64,000 nucleotides of DNA from Telopea speciosissima (Eukaryota > Streptophyta > Magnoliopsida > Proteales > Proteaceae): contig NC_057926.1 of assembly GCF_018873765.1 (NCBI RefSeq), positions 53,519,378 through 53,583,377 on the forward strand, written 5' to 3'. Under the pieces are notes generated by a model, which worked only from the letters and a program-made list of their open reading frames with translations, ran no database searches and was not told the origin of the DNA. Shown here piece by piece: positions 10,983 to 22,326 of this stretch; the first letter of the stretch is position 1, and each line of letters starts with the position of its first letter. The position numbers and the translations under genes are program-made.

Positions 10983-12068
10983 TTAGGCAAGTTTCTTGTT
11001 CATGTCTTTAACAAGCCGACCCATTTGAAACCTCCAATAGGTGAAATAAGCTAAGCCCAGCCCAATCAAAACATATATCCAAATAGTCTCCTCTTTGTTA
11101 TCCACAGCCGACACTATTTCTTCTATACTAAACTTAGATATCTCCACATTTCCATCCATACCCTTATCCACCTGCCCGTATACCACATAAGCCCTATTAT
11201 TCTCTCTAATCGTAACAGAAGTAGGAAACCTATCGGCATCAAGGTCAGTTTCGTCATATACCACTGCTTCTCCCCAACCATCCCTGCTTCTGACAAACCA
11301 AGCTTTATGCAGCGAAACGACTACCAGAGTGCCGTCAAGTCTAACGGCAATCCCATCGGCCCCCTTTAATTCCTTCTCTAACAACACCAGCCGAGCTCTG
11401 CCGTCTTCGGTGTCGACTTTGAATAATTTTCCGGTGTTGCTCTGCACGACGAGAAGATACCCACCGTTGACGTAAGCAATTCCATTAAGTCCGCAGAAAT
11501 TGTAGGGTTCATCGCGATACACGTGTTGGGAAGTAAAGAGATCCGATCTTGACAAGATGGACGGTTCTCCGTTGACGCTGACTTTCCAGATGAAGTTGCC
11601 GGCGGAATTGGTGACGTAAGCGTTGCCGTTGTAATCGACGGTGACGGCGTTAGCGAATTGACGGTCGGAGGAGATGGGATCGGTGAGAGGGGCGAGGAAT
11701 AGACGTTGGCGAGAACGGAGGTCATAGGCGGCGAGAGCGTCGAAGGGAGGGTGAGGATCAACGGCGTGGATAACGGCAAGGAGACGGCGCTTTCCGGAAT
11801 CGACAGCGACGCCGACGATGGCGACTTCGGGTGGAAGGTCGATGTCGGAGATGAGAGTTTCTACGACGCCGGCGTCGGAGACGGTTTTAATTGAACGATC
11901 ATGAAGAGAACCAACCACGAAGTGCTGGTCTCTTGGATCCCAAGCTAACCCTTCTGGGAAAAGATTTGGTGATTGGAAATTGATTATGTGGCGACTTACG
12001 GCGACGGATAGATGAACAGATAAGAAGAGGAAGACGAAGAAGATCTTCAAGTGTGCAAACGACGACAT
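10983..12068 (-). CDS. SMP-30/gluconolactonase/strictosidine-synthase-like membrane protein (copy B, intact)
   Basis: This is a 361-residue intronless gene. Residues 1-24 form a hydrophobic signal peptide (KIFFVFLFLSVHLSVAVS). The body is a six-bladed propeller of the SMP-30/calcium-dependent phosphotriesterase type. FPEGLAWD holds the usual early Glu (E39); FCGLNGIAY and GADGIAVRLDG give the Asn and Asp positions that bind metal in this fold. A single membrane helix near residues 329-345 (WIYVLIGLGLAYFTYW) is followed by a basic tail (RLVKDMNKK), so the propeller probably faces the lumen or outside. The substrate is unknown and I do not call it strictosidine synthase. The start follows a GAGAGA-rich leader. 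A weak TATA-like TATACTATATC lies about 115 bp upstream. A tandem copy downstream at 3477-9690 is a pseudogene, so this copy probably carries the function alone. Confidence 0.9.
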   Translation of the reverse strand: MSSFAHLKIFFVFLFLSVHLSVAVSRHIINFQSPNLFPEGLAWDPRDQHFVVGSLHDRSIKTVSDAGVVETLISDIDLPPEVAIVGVAVDSGKRRLLAVIHAVDPHPPFDALAAYDLRSRQRLFLAPLTDPISSDRQFANAVTVDYNGNAYVTNSAGNFIWKVSVNGEPSILSRSDLFTSQHVYRDEPYNFCGLNGIAYVNGGYLLVVQSNTGKLFKVDTEDGRARLVLLEKELKGADGIAVRLDGTLVVVSLHKAWFVRSRDGWGEAVVYDETDLDADRFPTSVTIRENNRAYVVYGQVDKGMDGNVEISKFSIEEIVSAVDNKEETIWIYVLIGLGLAYFTYWRFQMGRLVKDMNKKLA

Positions 12069-12356
12069 CTCTCTCTTTCTCTGAGTGACCTTCTCGTAAG
12101 CGTTTGTGTGGCGTGGCCGTGGATGAGCAGACGAGCGATGGGAAGGGAAGGGAAGATGGGAGTATAGGACTGGGTGTTGATATAGTATAGAACCTGTCCT
12201 ATTGTAATATTGTTGGGAGGCACATCAGATGTCGTTGACTTTAAAAATCATGTTCCATGCTGATGTGAAGACTCTCGGGAACCTCATCGAGCGGTTCTAT
12301 AATTTTCTCGTTGAAGCTTGGAGAGCTTATGGATTATGGGATTATGAAACCTCAAA

Positions 12357-12720
12357 TTTTTTTTTTTTTTGTAAGAGAAAACCTATTTATTGAAGCAAGA
12401 CCAACACTTGAAGGGGAGGAGATAGGCCATGAAGTCCTACAAACTACGGACTTTGCTCTCCGGGCCAGGGAGTCAGCAGTGTTGTTAGTCTCCTTAGAAA
12501 CATAATGGAAAGAACAGGCTACAACGCTAAGTGCTTTATAATATTAAGCACCTCAGCCTGGGGGAGGACTTGCTGAGATGTAGCCTAGTAGCTCCTTACA
12601 GTTTGACTCGACAATGAGATGATTCAAACAATCTGCAATCCCTTGAAGTAGACCCTCCCAAATTGCCAAAACTTCCCCTTGAATAGTTGATTTTGAAACT
12701 TCACTAGTAAACAATGAAGT
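12357..12720 (-). mobile_element. LINE 3'-end fragment (RNase H part) with poly(A)
   Basis: On the minus strand this stretch encodes a run like EVLAIWEGLLQGI and NHLIVESNCKELL, the C-terminal RNase H region of plant LINEs. It ends in a poly(A), seen as T residues at 12357-12371 on the plus strand. It is strongly 5'-truncated. It interrupts the duplicated 5' flank of the SMP-30 unit: copy A at 9900-9925 lacks it, so it arrived after the duplication or was lost from A. No clear target duplication was found. Confidence 0.65.
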
Positions 12721-12724
12721 TCGA

Positions 12725-12840
12725 CTTGAAATGGATGGATTATTCGGCAAGAAATAGTTGACTCGGATGTTCCAAGTTTGACTTGAAATCAATGGATTAT
12801 TTGACAAGAAATATAGCTAAACTACTTGGATGTTCCAAGT
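12725..12840. repeat. Short tandem duplication (about 60 bp unit, two copies)
   Basis: CGACTTGAAAT...GGATTATTCGGCAAGAAATAG...TGTTCCAAGT is followed by a second diverged copy, GACTTGAAATCAATGGATTATTTGACAAG. Copy A of the SMP-30 unit has one unit here (9920-9985). Confidence 0.6.
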
Positions 12841-13109
12841 CTCATGTAGGTGACAATTTAGAACCGAAATAATAAAAAAAAAATGAATCAAAATGGAAAT
12901 CGATCTTCGAAAAACAAATCGAATTGAAGGTTTTGGTTTTAAAAACCCAAATTTTATTTAGTTTAATTCGGTTTGGTTTTAGCCTAAGATCATCAAACCA
13001 AACCAAATCAATTGAAAAGTATCATCATATTTGGCAAAAGCCATATATATTTTTCATTTAAAAAGTCGCATCATTTTTAGCCTTTTAATTTTTATTGCCA
13101 TTATACAAT

Positions 13110-13277
13110 GCTGCGTTTGGTATGCATTCTTGGAATGCATTCTAAGATCATATAAATAGCTGTTTTTATCATCTCAAAATGCATTATCAATCTACAATGT
13201 GTTCCAAGAATGCATATCAAACACAGCTTAGTTTGCATTTGATATGCATTCTAATAAATTATACCAAATGCAGCCTT
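13110..13277. mobile_element. MITE with TIR GCTGCRTTTGGTAT
   Basis: It starts GCTGCGTTTGGTATGCATTC and ends ATACCAAATGCAGC. An inner inverted copy (TTCCAAGAATGCATATCAAA) gives a second foldback. The ends resemble PIF/Harbinger-type MITEs. I did not find a convincing target duplication. It sits about 400 bp upstream of the second small-protein gene. Confidence 0.5.
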
Positions 13278-13361
13278 AGACTATTTAAGGTATATTTGTC
13301 ATTTCATTTCTCAACGTCAATATTTTGTGGGTCTCGACATCTCACCTCTGAGCTGTTCAGA

Positions 13362-13412
13362 TGGAATCCACCGTTTGGGACCCACATGGGGTGGATTCCA
13401 TCTGAACGGGTC
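13362..13412. repeat. Short palindrome GTTCAGATGGAATCCACC
   Basis: The arms GTTCAGATGGAATCCACC and GGTGGATTCCATCTGAAC flank GTTTGGGACCCACATGG. A similar palindrome with CCAGATGGCATCCAC arms lies at about 59369-59428, just upstream of UGT copy 4, and a remnant lies near 15930-15975. These look like edges or cores of one dispersed repeat. Confidence 0.5.
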
Positions 13413-13666
13413 AGAGCTGTTCTCGTACGAACGATGATGTCTACTTCTCATACGGCTGACAAATGGCTTAGTTCCTCTCCTTCTCCGGCCAAGACATTTT
13501 GTTAGTTTTTAGAGGACACAATGCAATGAAATAACAAGAAGCTCTCCGTATTTATCGCCTTTCTTCTTATTTTTTTGAGAGTAGCAATTTTGCTTGTTAA
13601 ATTATCTTCTAATTAACGTCTTATCCCTTAATATTCAGTTGAAGCAACTTAATAAATTAACTAACC

Positions 13667-13900
13667 ATGCCGTTTGGTGTAGGAATTCCGATATGCATCC
13701 AATGTGGGACTAGGGGAAACCCTTGCCGGTGCAAGGTGGTGGGGCCGACGGTAGGATTCTTGGCATTCGTGGCAGCGGCGGTGGTGGAATGGCCGGTGGG
13801 AGCTGTGGTTTATTGCTTCAAGCACGCCAAGGGTCGCAAGATCATGGCTCATCCGGCAGACGTTGTCCTTCCTTCTGTTACCAATGCCATTCCCCTTTGA
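13667..13900 (+). CDS. Small conserved plant protein, CxxCG...NPCRCK type (copy 2)
   Basis: This 77-residue protein is paralogous to the one at 1911-2135. It shares the cysteine cluster (CIQCG, NPCRCK), the block VVGPTVGFLAF, the hydrophobic stretch AAVVEWPVGAVVYCFKH, KGRKIM and HPADVV, and ends in AIPL. The N-terminus differs (MPFGVGIPI). The start ATG at 13667 is the first of the frame and lies in AACC ATG context. Its promoter region is AT-rich and holds a MITE; a TATA-like TATTTAT at 13551 is weak. Conservation of the core with changes confined to the tails suggests selection. Function is unknown. Confidence 0.8.
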   Translation: MPFGVGIPICIQCGTRGNPCRCKVVGPTVGFLAFVAAAVVEWPVGAVVYCFKHAKGRKIMAHPADVVLPSVTNAIPL

Positions 13901-13949
13901 AATCCCAACCATTATTAGTAAGAAACTTCTTCTAATTAGTTTTTGCAAT

Positions 13950-16700
13950 TGCAGGCTAGACCAAAAACAAAAAAAAAAAAAAATTTCCCCAGGTTTGTCA
14001 CCCTTTTAAATTCCATTTGTAAATTGCAATTTTTTATATACTCAAAACTCATTTAGATTCGGTCATATCAACAGTAATGCATCGGAATCCATCAGAACTA
14101 TTATATGGTGGATTATTCTCATATGGTCCTACTCATATGAGACCAGATTCTCTCCAATGATGTTTTTACCATCAAAGTCGATCTCACACCATCGATATCA
14201 TTGGAGAGGAACTATTTTCCTACTCATATTAATATCAGCCCTGTTTTTTTGCCTCTACTTTGTTCGATTCTGTCTTAGGTCTTATATGGCTTCTTTGTCT
14301 AGGGCTTATCTAGATGATTCGTTTTTTCAATTGTAGGCCTTTTGTGGGTTTTGTAAGTTTTGTGGTGGTTAGTGTTGGCTGCAGACCTTTTCTCTCTTGG
14401 GGTTGTTCTTGAGATGCATAAGGCCTTATTCCTTGGTTGTATATATCTTTTCTTTTATTTTTTTTTGAATAAATTTGATATTACTTATAAAAAAGATTGT
14501 ATATGCCATATCATGTATAGTTGTAATTTTCCTAAAATTTTATCATACAGCTCTATGAACTAATATGAAATAGAGAAAAAGAATTATGTCCGGGAGTGTG
14601 GCCTATGTCAGCACTCCCATGAGTGTATCTCTCTCTTCTCCATATGAAAAGATAACTCTGCCTCTTGTTTTAAGGAGAAGAGAGATAGACACATGGGAGT
14701 GCTAGCGTAGGCCGCACTCCAACACTCCCGAAAAGAAAACTGCTTCCCTAAGAAATATGTGGTTTTTCACCCTTTTAATTATAATTACTAGTTATCACAT
14801 GAATTCGAAACATGGAATCTGAATCTAGATTGATCTCAACCGATTTGAATCAGAATTAGCTTGGAACCAATAATCTAATGCATAAAAGTATCGTCTTACA
14901 GCCTGATCTAATCAATTAATCCCTAATTTTGAAAGTTTTAATTAAGGTAGGTCAATTCCATAACTATTTAAACTCAAAAAAGTTTTAAAGAAAAAAGGAG
15001 CATGTATGAGAGCGTGGCCCTGCATTTGCACTCCAGCCAATGGGATAGCACGCGTAAACATCAACTAAATGAACACAATAGTCATTTTACACACCCCTAT
15101 GTATCCGGACAAAAGGATCACCCTCCCCCACAAAGAACCATCACCCAAATCATAAATACACAGAAGTTAGTCGATTATCAGCCACTTTCTTAAATCTTTT
15201 TCGATAAAGAATATGACTCAGCCTTGTCCAATGAATAAAAATGCTAGCTACTTCACTTTAGTAGACACAGAAAAGAGTGTGATATCACACTTACACACCT
15301 GTCGAATCACTTTATTAATTGGATTAGATCACTATAGTATCAATAATGAGAATATGAGATCACCACTACATGATATCCCAAATCACAAAATAAACAAAAG
15401 ATAAAAAGAAAGAGTATCGAGCGGTCAATAATGGTTGTGGTACGTTTGAGTGGAAGTGACCGGTGAGAGTGGAAGCTTAATTTGGTATTTTACATCAGAA
15501 CACCATTCGTGTGTTCTCCTATTCTCTACGACTCTCTTCTAACTTTGGAAGATGATTGAGCCAGCTATGGTCATTGTACTATCTTAGTAGCCAGGCTGAG
15601 GAAGACCTCTTGGACGGTTTCCTAATTACCAACTCCATCATCATCATATCATATTCCAAAACAAAACATGACGATGGAGATTGTGGAGGGTAGTGGTTTG
15701 GACCCCACCATTTGATATGATGACCATGGCCGTTTGATCAGCATGAATTGCACTCATCTATAGCTTTGATGCTCAATATTGTATCCAACTATCTATGAGA
15801 CCAAGAGATAAAGAGATATAGTCTCGCATAAGTTACTTTAGATCTTTGGTGTTTTCATATGTTTGAGGAACTCTTTCCACTTAATTTTTTAAGTCTAGAT
15901 CATTTACTCACGGGGAGGGCCAATAAAATAGAATCTCATTCCATCTGAGTGATCAGATGGGTGGAGATTCCACTTCATTGGCCCTATCCATGTGGGCTGG
16001 CACCTCACTTGGGCAGACAATCCCGACTCTAATTCTTCTAAGGTTTCAAAAGTTCTTGGTTGGACCTTCCGAGATGGTATCAGAGCCCAAGTTTATTTGT
16101 TATCCTCTCTAATTAACTATATCGAAACTACACGTGAAGGGAACATTGAGATATGTTTCACATTTAAAATCATGGCATTAGCATTGGAAATCAAGGTTGG
16201 GTTACTCTGTTCAACAGAAATTTATCGTTTTATTTTATAATTTAGCCATCCTAGGCAGGAGGGTGGTGGCGGTGGCGGTGAATGCATTAGTGATAACATG
16301 TAAATTAAGCAAGGCACATAGTCTACCATTTTCATTTTTCAGTGGATTCATACGTTTGCATCTTCCCATCCAACTTTTTCTAATTTCTATAACCAAAAAT
16401 AGATTAAAAACTAAAGTACTTACATTTTAAGCAATCGTTTTCAGATTTCCCAGCACCTAAAAAGCTTCATCAAAACAGAGGAGTCATCTATTAATCCATC
16501 AAAACCTCTTAACAAAAGGTTAGAGAGATTTGGAATTTGATTCTGAATTGTTATGCAATTCAAACAATTGAGATTAACCTTACAGGATTAGTCTCTCCCA
16601 AACAACAAATCAAAGAGAGAGAGAAAGAGAAAGAGAAAGAGAAACAGAGAACAATTAGGAGAAATTAAGATTAACTGGTTTAAATAATTGAGAAGAAGGG
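13950..16700. other. Gene-free stretch with foldback repeats
   Basis: Apart from the foldback at 14590-14730 I see no gene. The short open frames (14360, 15002, 15213, 15992, 16197) have no domain or paralogue. A partial foldback with CATTCCATCTGAGTG lies near 15930-15975. Confidence 0.45.
14590..14730. repeat. Foldback repeat family FB2, copy 1
   Basis: The arms CCGGGAGTGTGGCCTA and TAGGCCGCACTCC are inverted, as are GCACTCCCATG and CATGGGAGTGC. The middle is CTCTTCTCCATATGAAAAG...AGGAGAAGAGAGATAGACA. A relative at about 29821-29940 keeps the same middle and right side, including the trailing AAAACTGCTTCCCT. Confidence 0.6.
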
Positions 16701-16775
16701 CCAAACTAACCTATGGATTAGTCTCTCCCAAACATTGAAATACTGGGTCTTTTAGAAAGTCAATATTAAAAGTCT

Positions 16776-17162
16776 TCAAAGAGCCGGCAACCCCAACAAC
16801 AACCCATATCCAAAAAGAACGATCGGCAATCCCATGATTGAATTCCGGCTAGAACCAGAGTAATATGGATCAAACGGATACAAATTCCCCGGTGGACCAG
16901 TTATATAATATAAAGGCGCTGGTGGTGTTTGAACTGATGGTGGTGGAGGGCAGTTCTGCGTGGAAGGACTTGTCGGAGGAGGTGGCGGCGGGGGCGAAGG
17001 TGGAGGGTGTTGCTCACAAGGTGTGCACTTAATTCCGGTGTCCGGCGTCCCAGACAAGGCGTTTTCGTTCAGCTTCCTTGATGTAGAGCCATTGATTGGA
17101 GTCGTCCAGACAGCGACGATCACAAGAATCACCACTGCTATTCGACTTGTCAATTGCAACAT
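16776..17162 (-). CDS. Small secreted proline-rich protein, copy 1
   Basis: This is a 128-residue protein. Residues 1-25 form a signal peptide (IAVVILVIVAVWTTPINGS). A mature N-terminus with SRKLNE follows, then a CTPC pair, a proline-rich segment of (S)PP(P)n blocks at about residues 52-75, an aromatic motif APLYYITGPPGNLYPFDPYYSG and a hydrophobic C-terminus (GLPIVLFGYGLLLGLPAL). The layout suits a cell-wall hydroxyproline-rich glycoprotein with a possible GPI-anchor signal or membrane tail. The copy at 22327-22758 shares the INGS...KL, C..C, YY.TG.PG.LY..DP..SG order, so the two are clear paralogues. A GAA repeat lies in the leader just upstream (17190-17218). Wall localisation is inferred from composition. 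Confidence 0.8.
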   Translation of the reverse strand: MLQLTSRIAVVILVIVAVWTTPINGSTSRKLNENALSGTPDTGIKCTPCEQHPPPSPPPPPPPTSPSTQNCPPPPSVQTPPAPLYYITGPPGNLYPFDPYYSGSSRNSIMGLPIVLFGYGLLLGLPAL

Positions 17163-19410
17163 GTTTGGGTTCTCTTGATAGAGAAAGAATTGAAGAAGAA
17201 GAAGAAGAAGAAGAAGAATAGAGATGGGAATTGAAAAAAAGAAGTGAGAGAGAGGTGGAATTAAGAGGTAGAAGTATTGAGTATGGAGCGTATTGGTTAA
17301 TTACGTTAGGTGCATGGGCATTCTAAAAGGCCATTTGGTTAGGTCATTTGGTTTTGTAAGGGCAGAGCTCTCATCTCTCTCTCTCCCCCTCTCTCTATAC
17401 AAATGGAATTCTAAGTCTGATAGCGAATAGCATGTGGGTGTCCTAAAATTTTGGTCCCACCATGTACCTCCATACCTCATATATATTTCTTTTTAATTTA
17501 CAGTCAATTTTCCATGTGTGATCATATCTCTTGATTTCCTTCAATTATTGAGCCTCATTTATATATTTTTAATGTAACGTATTTTGTATTAAGGTGGTTG
17601 GAACCCACCGTCCCGATCTAGTGTAGGTCATTCACAACTCACCATAACTTTCTAATCAATCCCAACCATTGAGAGTTTAGACAAGTCAACAATCAGAATC
17701 ATGCACAGATTTGTTTTCCTTTGTTGTGAGAAGCATTATAATAAAATGGTTAAAGCAACACATAAGGAATCATATGCTTTACAAAGGTGATGAGCTAGTA
17801 GAGATTCTTTTCTTTGCAAAAGGGAACTTTGTACAGTTCATCTCCATTCCATGGACATGGAAGGGAGAACTGAGATAGAGAAAGCCAACCAGTTGTACCT
17901 TAAGGGCTTTATTCCTTACATATCCTTCACTACTTTCATAATTGTGATGACTACATAAAGATTGTCCACACAACCAGTGTGCATGCTATCATACAATACC
18001 TACTATCTTTGAATCTGATTTCATACAATGTATGACCAATGAAGTCAAAGCTAGAGTCTAATAGAAATAAGGGTATATAAATAAATATACTATTTGAATG
18101 GTCGGGATCAAGCCCTCCATGTCATTTTGGGACCCAATAAGTATTTGTGCAATACAAATAAAGAAACTCAAGAGAACCTCAGGACAACCCAATTCCACAT
18201 GAATACATGCTACTATGCTAGTTGTGAGTGGCCTAGAAGAGTGGTAGAAATTTTATATATAAGAAAATTATCAATAAATCAGGTTGACTTGTCAACTGTC
18301 TAGCCAGCCAACTAGCCTAAGATAATTGTGATTTTTATATACAGCTCAAACACCATCACCCATCTGATCCTAGAGACAAAATGGTCTTTAATTAGTAATA
18401 AAATTTTGTTTAATTCTGTTGCTCTGTATTAATAATCAAATTAAAAATGAATTTTCTTATGTAACCCAAAAAAAAAAAAAATGGTGCTAAAAAAGGCAAG
18501 ACCAGTTAAAGAAGTAAGGGGTGTTTTGATGGAAATAATTGAAAGGTGGGTAGGGGTCATAAGGAAGATTAAGATTACTATAGAGTTGGGTATTTGTCAT
18601 TTACTCATATATGTGGGGACAGAGAGAGAACAAAGAGCAGAAAGACGAGAGGAATTAACTGGGGAAGGAAAAGAGGGGTTGGCTGGCTCTTATGTCTCTA
18701 CAAGTCTCATAAAAACTTAGACTTGAAGAATAGGCAAAAGGAACAAAAAAGGTTAGGAATAGGGAATCCCCACATTTATTGATGTTTGATTGAAAATTGA
18801 AAAGAAAGGAAGGGTTGAGAATAGTATAAAAGCCCACCGCCCCACCTAATTGCCACCTTAGAAGCATCTTTTTTAAATTCTTTTAAAAAATCTTCATTAG
18901 CCTTCTTCCTGGACAATTCCTTATAATGGGGATATATGGGGGTCCAGTGTTTCAATTCAAGTGAAGAATACTTACTTACTCCTCTTTCTTACAAGAAGAA
19001 AAAAAGAGTTGTGTATTCATTCCCTCTTTATAGATGTTATCAGGTTAAAGTATACACAAAAGCAAGTAGATTAATATCTCTATTCAATGATTGATATCAA
19101 ATTCATATTAGTTTACTTGAAATCCTTCATCAATTCTGCAATTCTTAAACAAAAGATAACATTGCTTCCTAAAGACGGACTAGCTAGCCTGGCTTAGGTT
19201 CAGTTTATATATAACACATATTCCAAAATTCTAATTTTAACTCGGATGGGAAAGCATAAAAATATAGAATTTGAAAAAGAGACAGAGAGCTAGGGTGGCC
19301 CACTTTATGGTCCAGTCAGCCAGGCCAACTTAGGCCAAAAGATTTTCTAGCTAACCTGGCCCACATCTCACTGATCCCAGTTGGATTTTAATCCTCTCAA
19401 ATTTCTTAAG

Positions 19411-19577
19411 CTGGGCAGTGCCGGCAATTCGGGGTGGAGATTTCGACATGTGGCAGCTTGGACATCCAATGGTCCAAACTCATAATTGACTTCCATTTTT
19501 TTTGTTGAACTCCGCACCGTTGGATGTCCGAACTGCCACATGTCAACATCTCCACCCTGAACTAGCACACTGCACAG
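19411..19577. mobile_element. Foldback MITE family FB3, copy 1
   Basis: It starts CTGGGCAGTGCCGG and ends CTAGCACACTGCACAG. Long inner arms GGTGGAGATTTCGACATG and CATGTCAACATCTCCACC are followed by GACATCCAATGG and its inverse. Relatives occur inside the duplicated gypsy flank at about 44070-44210 and 48730-48880. Confidence 0.6.
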
Positions 19578-20672
19578 TTTTAGGGAATTGGAGAACTTCA
19601 TGGATGTCAGCCAAACGTTGATCTTGAATCCATGGATCAAAAATGGGCTAGATTGTCGTCCTGCTTGTCAGAGATAGTGCCCTCCTTGCCAAGGAATCAA
19701 CTAAATTGTTAAACTCTCTTGGAACAAAAGAGAACATACATGACTCAAAATAGGAAAATAATCCAGCAATATGATGGGATAGAGTCCTCCATGAGCAGCA
19801 AATATATCAAAGATCCAGATGCCACATTTTTTTTGTGTGTGTATGTTGGGGAGGGGGGAGGGGGGAGGGGGGAGGGGAATAAATAACACCTGAATTTAAA
19901 TGGAAGTTATTTTCTAACATCTTTTATTGCGTTCTAGTAATACACTTTTGCCTTATCTCAAATTCTTAACCGAGTGTAATTATATTAAGGGCAAGAGATC
20001 TCTATTTGGTCGCATGGTCTCTACACAAGCGTTTGAGCCAATGGGTGAGCATACCTGGGTATCTACCAGGGGTAAAAGCGTCATCTCATGGTGCCCTGTG
20101 AAAGGGCGAAGGAAATGCCACCAAGTAGAGAAATGATATATAGTGTAAATTAATAACTCATTTGCAGCCCAGTCTTGGGAGTCATTCCAAAATACTATGA
20201 ATGAATAGCAAAATTAATGGGCGGAGTTTACTTCTTTGTGCTGTAGGCGCAGAATCACAAAAGAGATAATCATGGTAATACATGCGCTCTAGTTAGGCTT
20301 GTGGAATTTGGAAACAGAGGAGTGATAATATGGTGTTAAGGCATAATTAATGGCATCTAAGAAGGTGGATTTCAGAAACACAAAAAGGATTGGAAGAGAC
20401 CATAAAAAGATTTTCTTCCCATCAGATCTAGAATCACATTCTGACCACATGAAGAGGCAGAATTAGCTTTTCCCTGATCAGAGAGTGGAAACCCAATGGA
20501 ATATGAAGAGATTAGACTGATAAGTCGGCCTCTTCTTTCCCGAAGGCTATAGGTGTGGAGTGTTTAGTTACCTCTTCATCAAACTTATACTTCCTCTTCT
20601 GTAGCTGATGAAGGCATCAGAATCATGTTCTGTCTTTCCATTATTGCTCAAGCATGAATAGTATGGAAGCTG

Positions 20673-20709
<37 letters not shown>

Positions 20710-20798
20710 TGAAACACTTGGGAAGGGATGAAGAACCCTAGTCTAATCTTCTTAACCCATTCACCAACTATATGCAAGTATCATGACGGAATTTTACT

Positions 20799-20927
20799 GT
20801 TACCTGGGTTCGCAGCCAAAGAAATAGAATCTTGAAAGGTATTTTAGAAAATACATAACCCTAAGAGGGTATCTGTGAATTCAAAAGAGAAGTACAGAAT
20901 TATTCTATTTCTTTGGCTGTAAACAAA
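20799..20927. mobile_element. MITE family FB4, copy 2
   Basis: The left arm GTTCGCAGCCAAAGAAATAG and the right arm CTATTTCTTTGGCTG are inverted, with CCTAAGAGGGTATCTGTGAA between them. It matches the MITE at 3811-3919 in the SMP-30 pseudogene. Confidence 0.55.
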
Positions 20928-20970
20928 TTTTTTTTTTCAAGATTGATGGTCCGTCAAATCAAAGCATCCT

Positions 20971-21805
20971 TTGTTCATACTCTCTTCTCCTGTCCGTTCG
21001 CACCACAAGTGGTTAATTAGTGTCTCTTCTCCGTTTTAATACATCAGAATTTCATGGAGAGAGAGTTTCAAGGATTGGCTTAACTTTTTGTTTACAAAGT
21101 ATAAAAATGTTCCAAATTTGTCAGATTTTAATATCATTTGGTCTTCATGTTTATGGCAAATTTGGAAAACCCATAATAGAGCTGTGTTTGATTATGTGGT
21201 ACCGGACCATCTTAGCACCTTTTCAATTGTTAATTTCTCTTATCATGGAAGGGCACCTTTGTGTTTCCACCCCTTGCCCAGGTATTGCTACGGACTCAGT
21301 TGAACCCTCCTCCGGATGGAGCTTGGAAAGCTAGTTCTTCCAAATGTGGTAGGGGTGTTGTATTTTGCACAAAGTCAGGCTCTTTTGTGGCTGCTAGAAG
21401 CAAGTATGGCTCTAGTTTTATTTTATACGGCTACTACTGAAGCGGAGTCCATCCGGGATGGCATTCTTCTAGCTCTACAATTTGATTTGTTCCCTTTAGT
21501 TGTCTACTCAGATTGCTTATTTGTTGTTAATGGTCTGTCAAATGTATTTTCTTCATTAGATTGAGCTGCTAAGTAGGTCTGTTGTAGAGGATATTGTTCG
21601 CTTAGTTTTCATTCATGATGTTGCTTTTAAATTTGTTCCTAGGTCCTCTAATAGAGAGGCTCATCTAATAGCTTCTGGGGCTATGCTTTTGGGAATTTTT
21701 CGCTCTCCTGTGAGTGGAGGTTTTGCTTTTTCTCCCTTTGAATAAAAGTTGTTTGTCTTTCTTGTTGATCATAAAGGGCAAAAAATATATATATATATAT
21801 ATATA
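20971..21805 (+). mobile_element. 5'-truncated LINE (zf-RVT and RNase H region)
   Basis: The left end encodes a run like HTLFSCPFAPQ, and further on WQIWKTHNRAVFDY, the zf-RVT region typical of plant LINE 3' parts. An RNase H region follows (DGAWKASSSKCGRGVV, 21314 on) with several breaks. The 3' end runs into an A/AT-rich tail (21777-21805). The flanks TCAAATCAAAGCATCCT (20954-20970) and TCAAATTAAGCATCCT (21806-21821) are a likely target duplication with two differences. Confidence 0.75.
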
Positions 21806-22221
21806 TCAAATTAAGCATCCTATTTATCTATTTATCAAAAATAACCTCTTAAAGATGCTTTTGCTCGCTTTGGAATTGGTGAAATCTCAGGGGTACGTAG
21901 TATGTGATATTAATAGATTGAATAATTGAAGGATCCTTATCATTAATCAATGTACCGAATAAACCGATATAGATGATGCATTTACTAGTTTTGTGACCGG
22001 TGGAGTGAGGTATGGGCTATGGGGGGTGGACCATAATTGGACAACACCCACATGCAATTCCATGCAAAAAAATTAGGTTTCGCTTTCAAGATTGAACAAG
22101 TAAAGAGCCCATAAAAGTTGAAACCGTCTCTCCTCTTCTTTAAGCCCCAAAACAGACTAAACTATTTTCTTTCCAAATTACCTTACAAAACGTTTTTTGT
22201 TTTAGTTTTTAGACAACCAGT

Positions 22222-22240
22222 GCCCCCCCCCCCCCCCCCC
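22222..22240. repeat. Poly-C run
   Basis: A run of about 19 C residues lies about 90 bp upstream of the proline-rich gene at 22327, probably in its promoter or leader. Its length is prone to assembly error. Confidence 0.6.
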
Positions 22241-22326
22241 TGCAATTAAATTCAAAACAAGGCAAAACCCTCACATTTCTCCTTAACCACTTCCTTAAAT
22301 CCCTTACATCTGAAGTTTGTCTGAAA

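Larger units (their letters stand above)
17220..20950. other. Gene-free stretch between proline-rich genes
   Basis: No gene is recognised. A TATA-like GTATAAAAGCCC at about 18825 could drive a short or noncoding transcript, but the downstream sequence to 19100 matches no known family. The stretch holds a MITE at 19411-19577, a TC repeat at about 20673-20702 and a G-rich repeat at 19848-19878. Confidence 0.4.

Noticed and set aside
10983-12068. Naming the protein strictosidine synthase
   Set aside because: Only the propeller fold family is supported; the C-terminal membrane helix and lack of alkaloid-specific features argue against a specific enzyme name.
18820-19100. microRNA gene downstream of the TATA-like GTATAAAAGCCC
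   Set aside because: I compared by eye with common plant miRNA sequences and saw neither a match nor a clear precursor hairpin.
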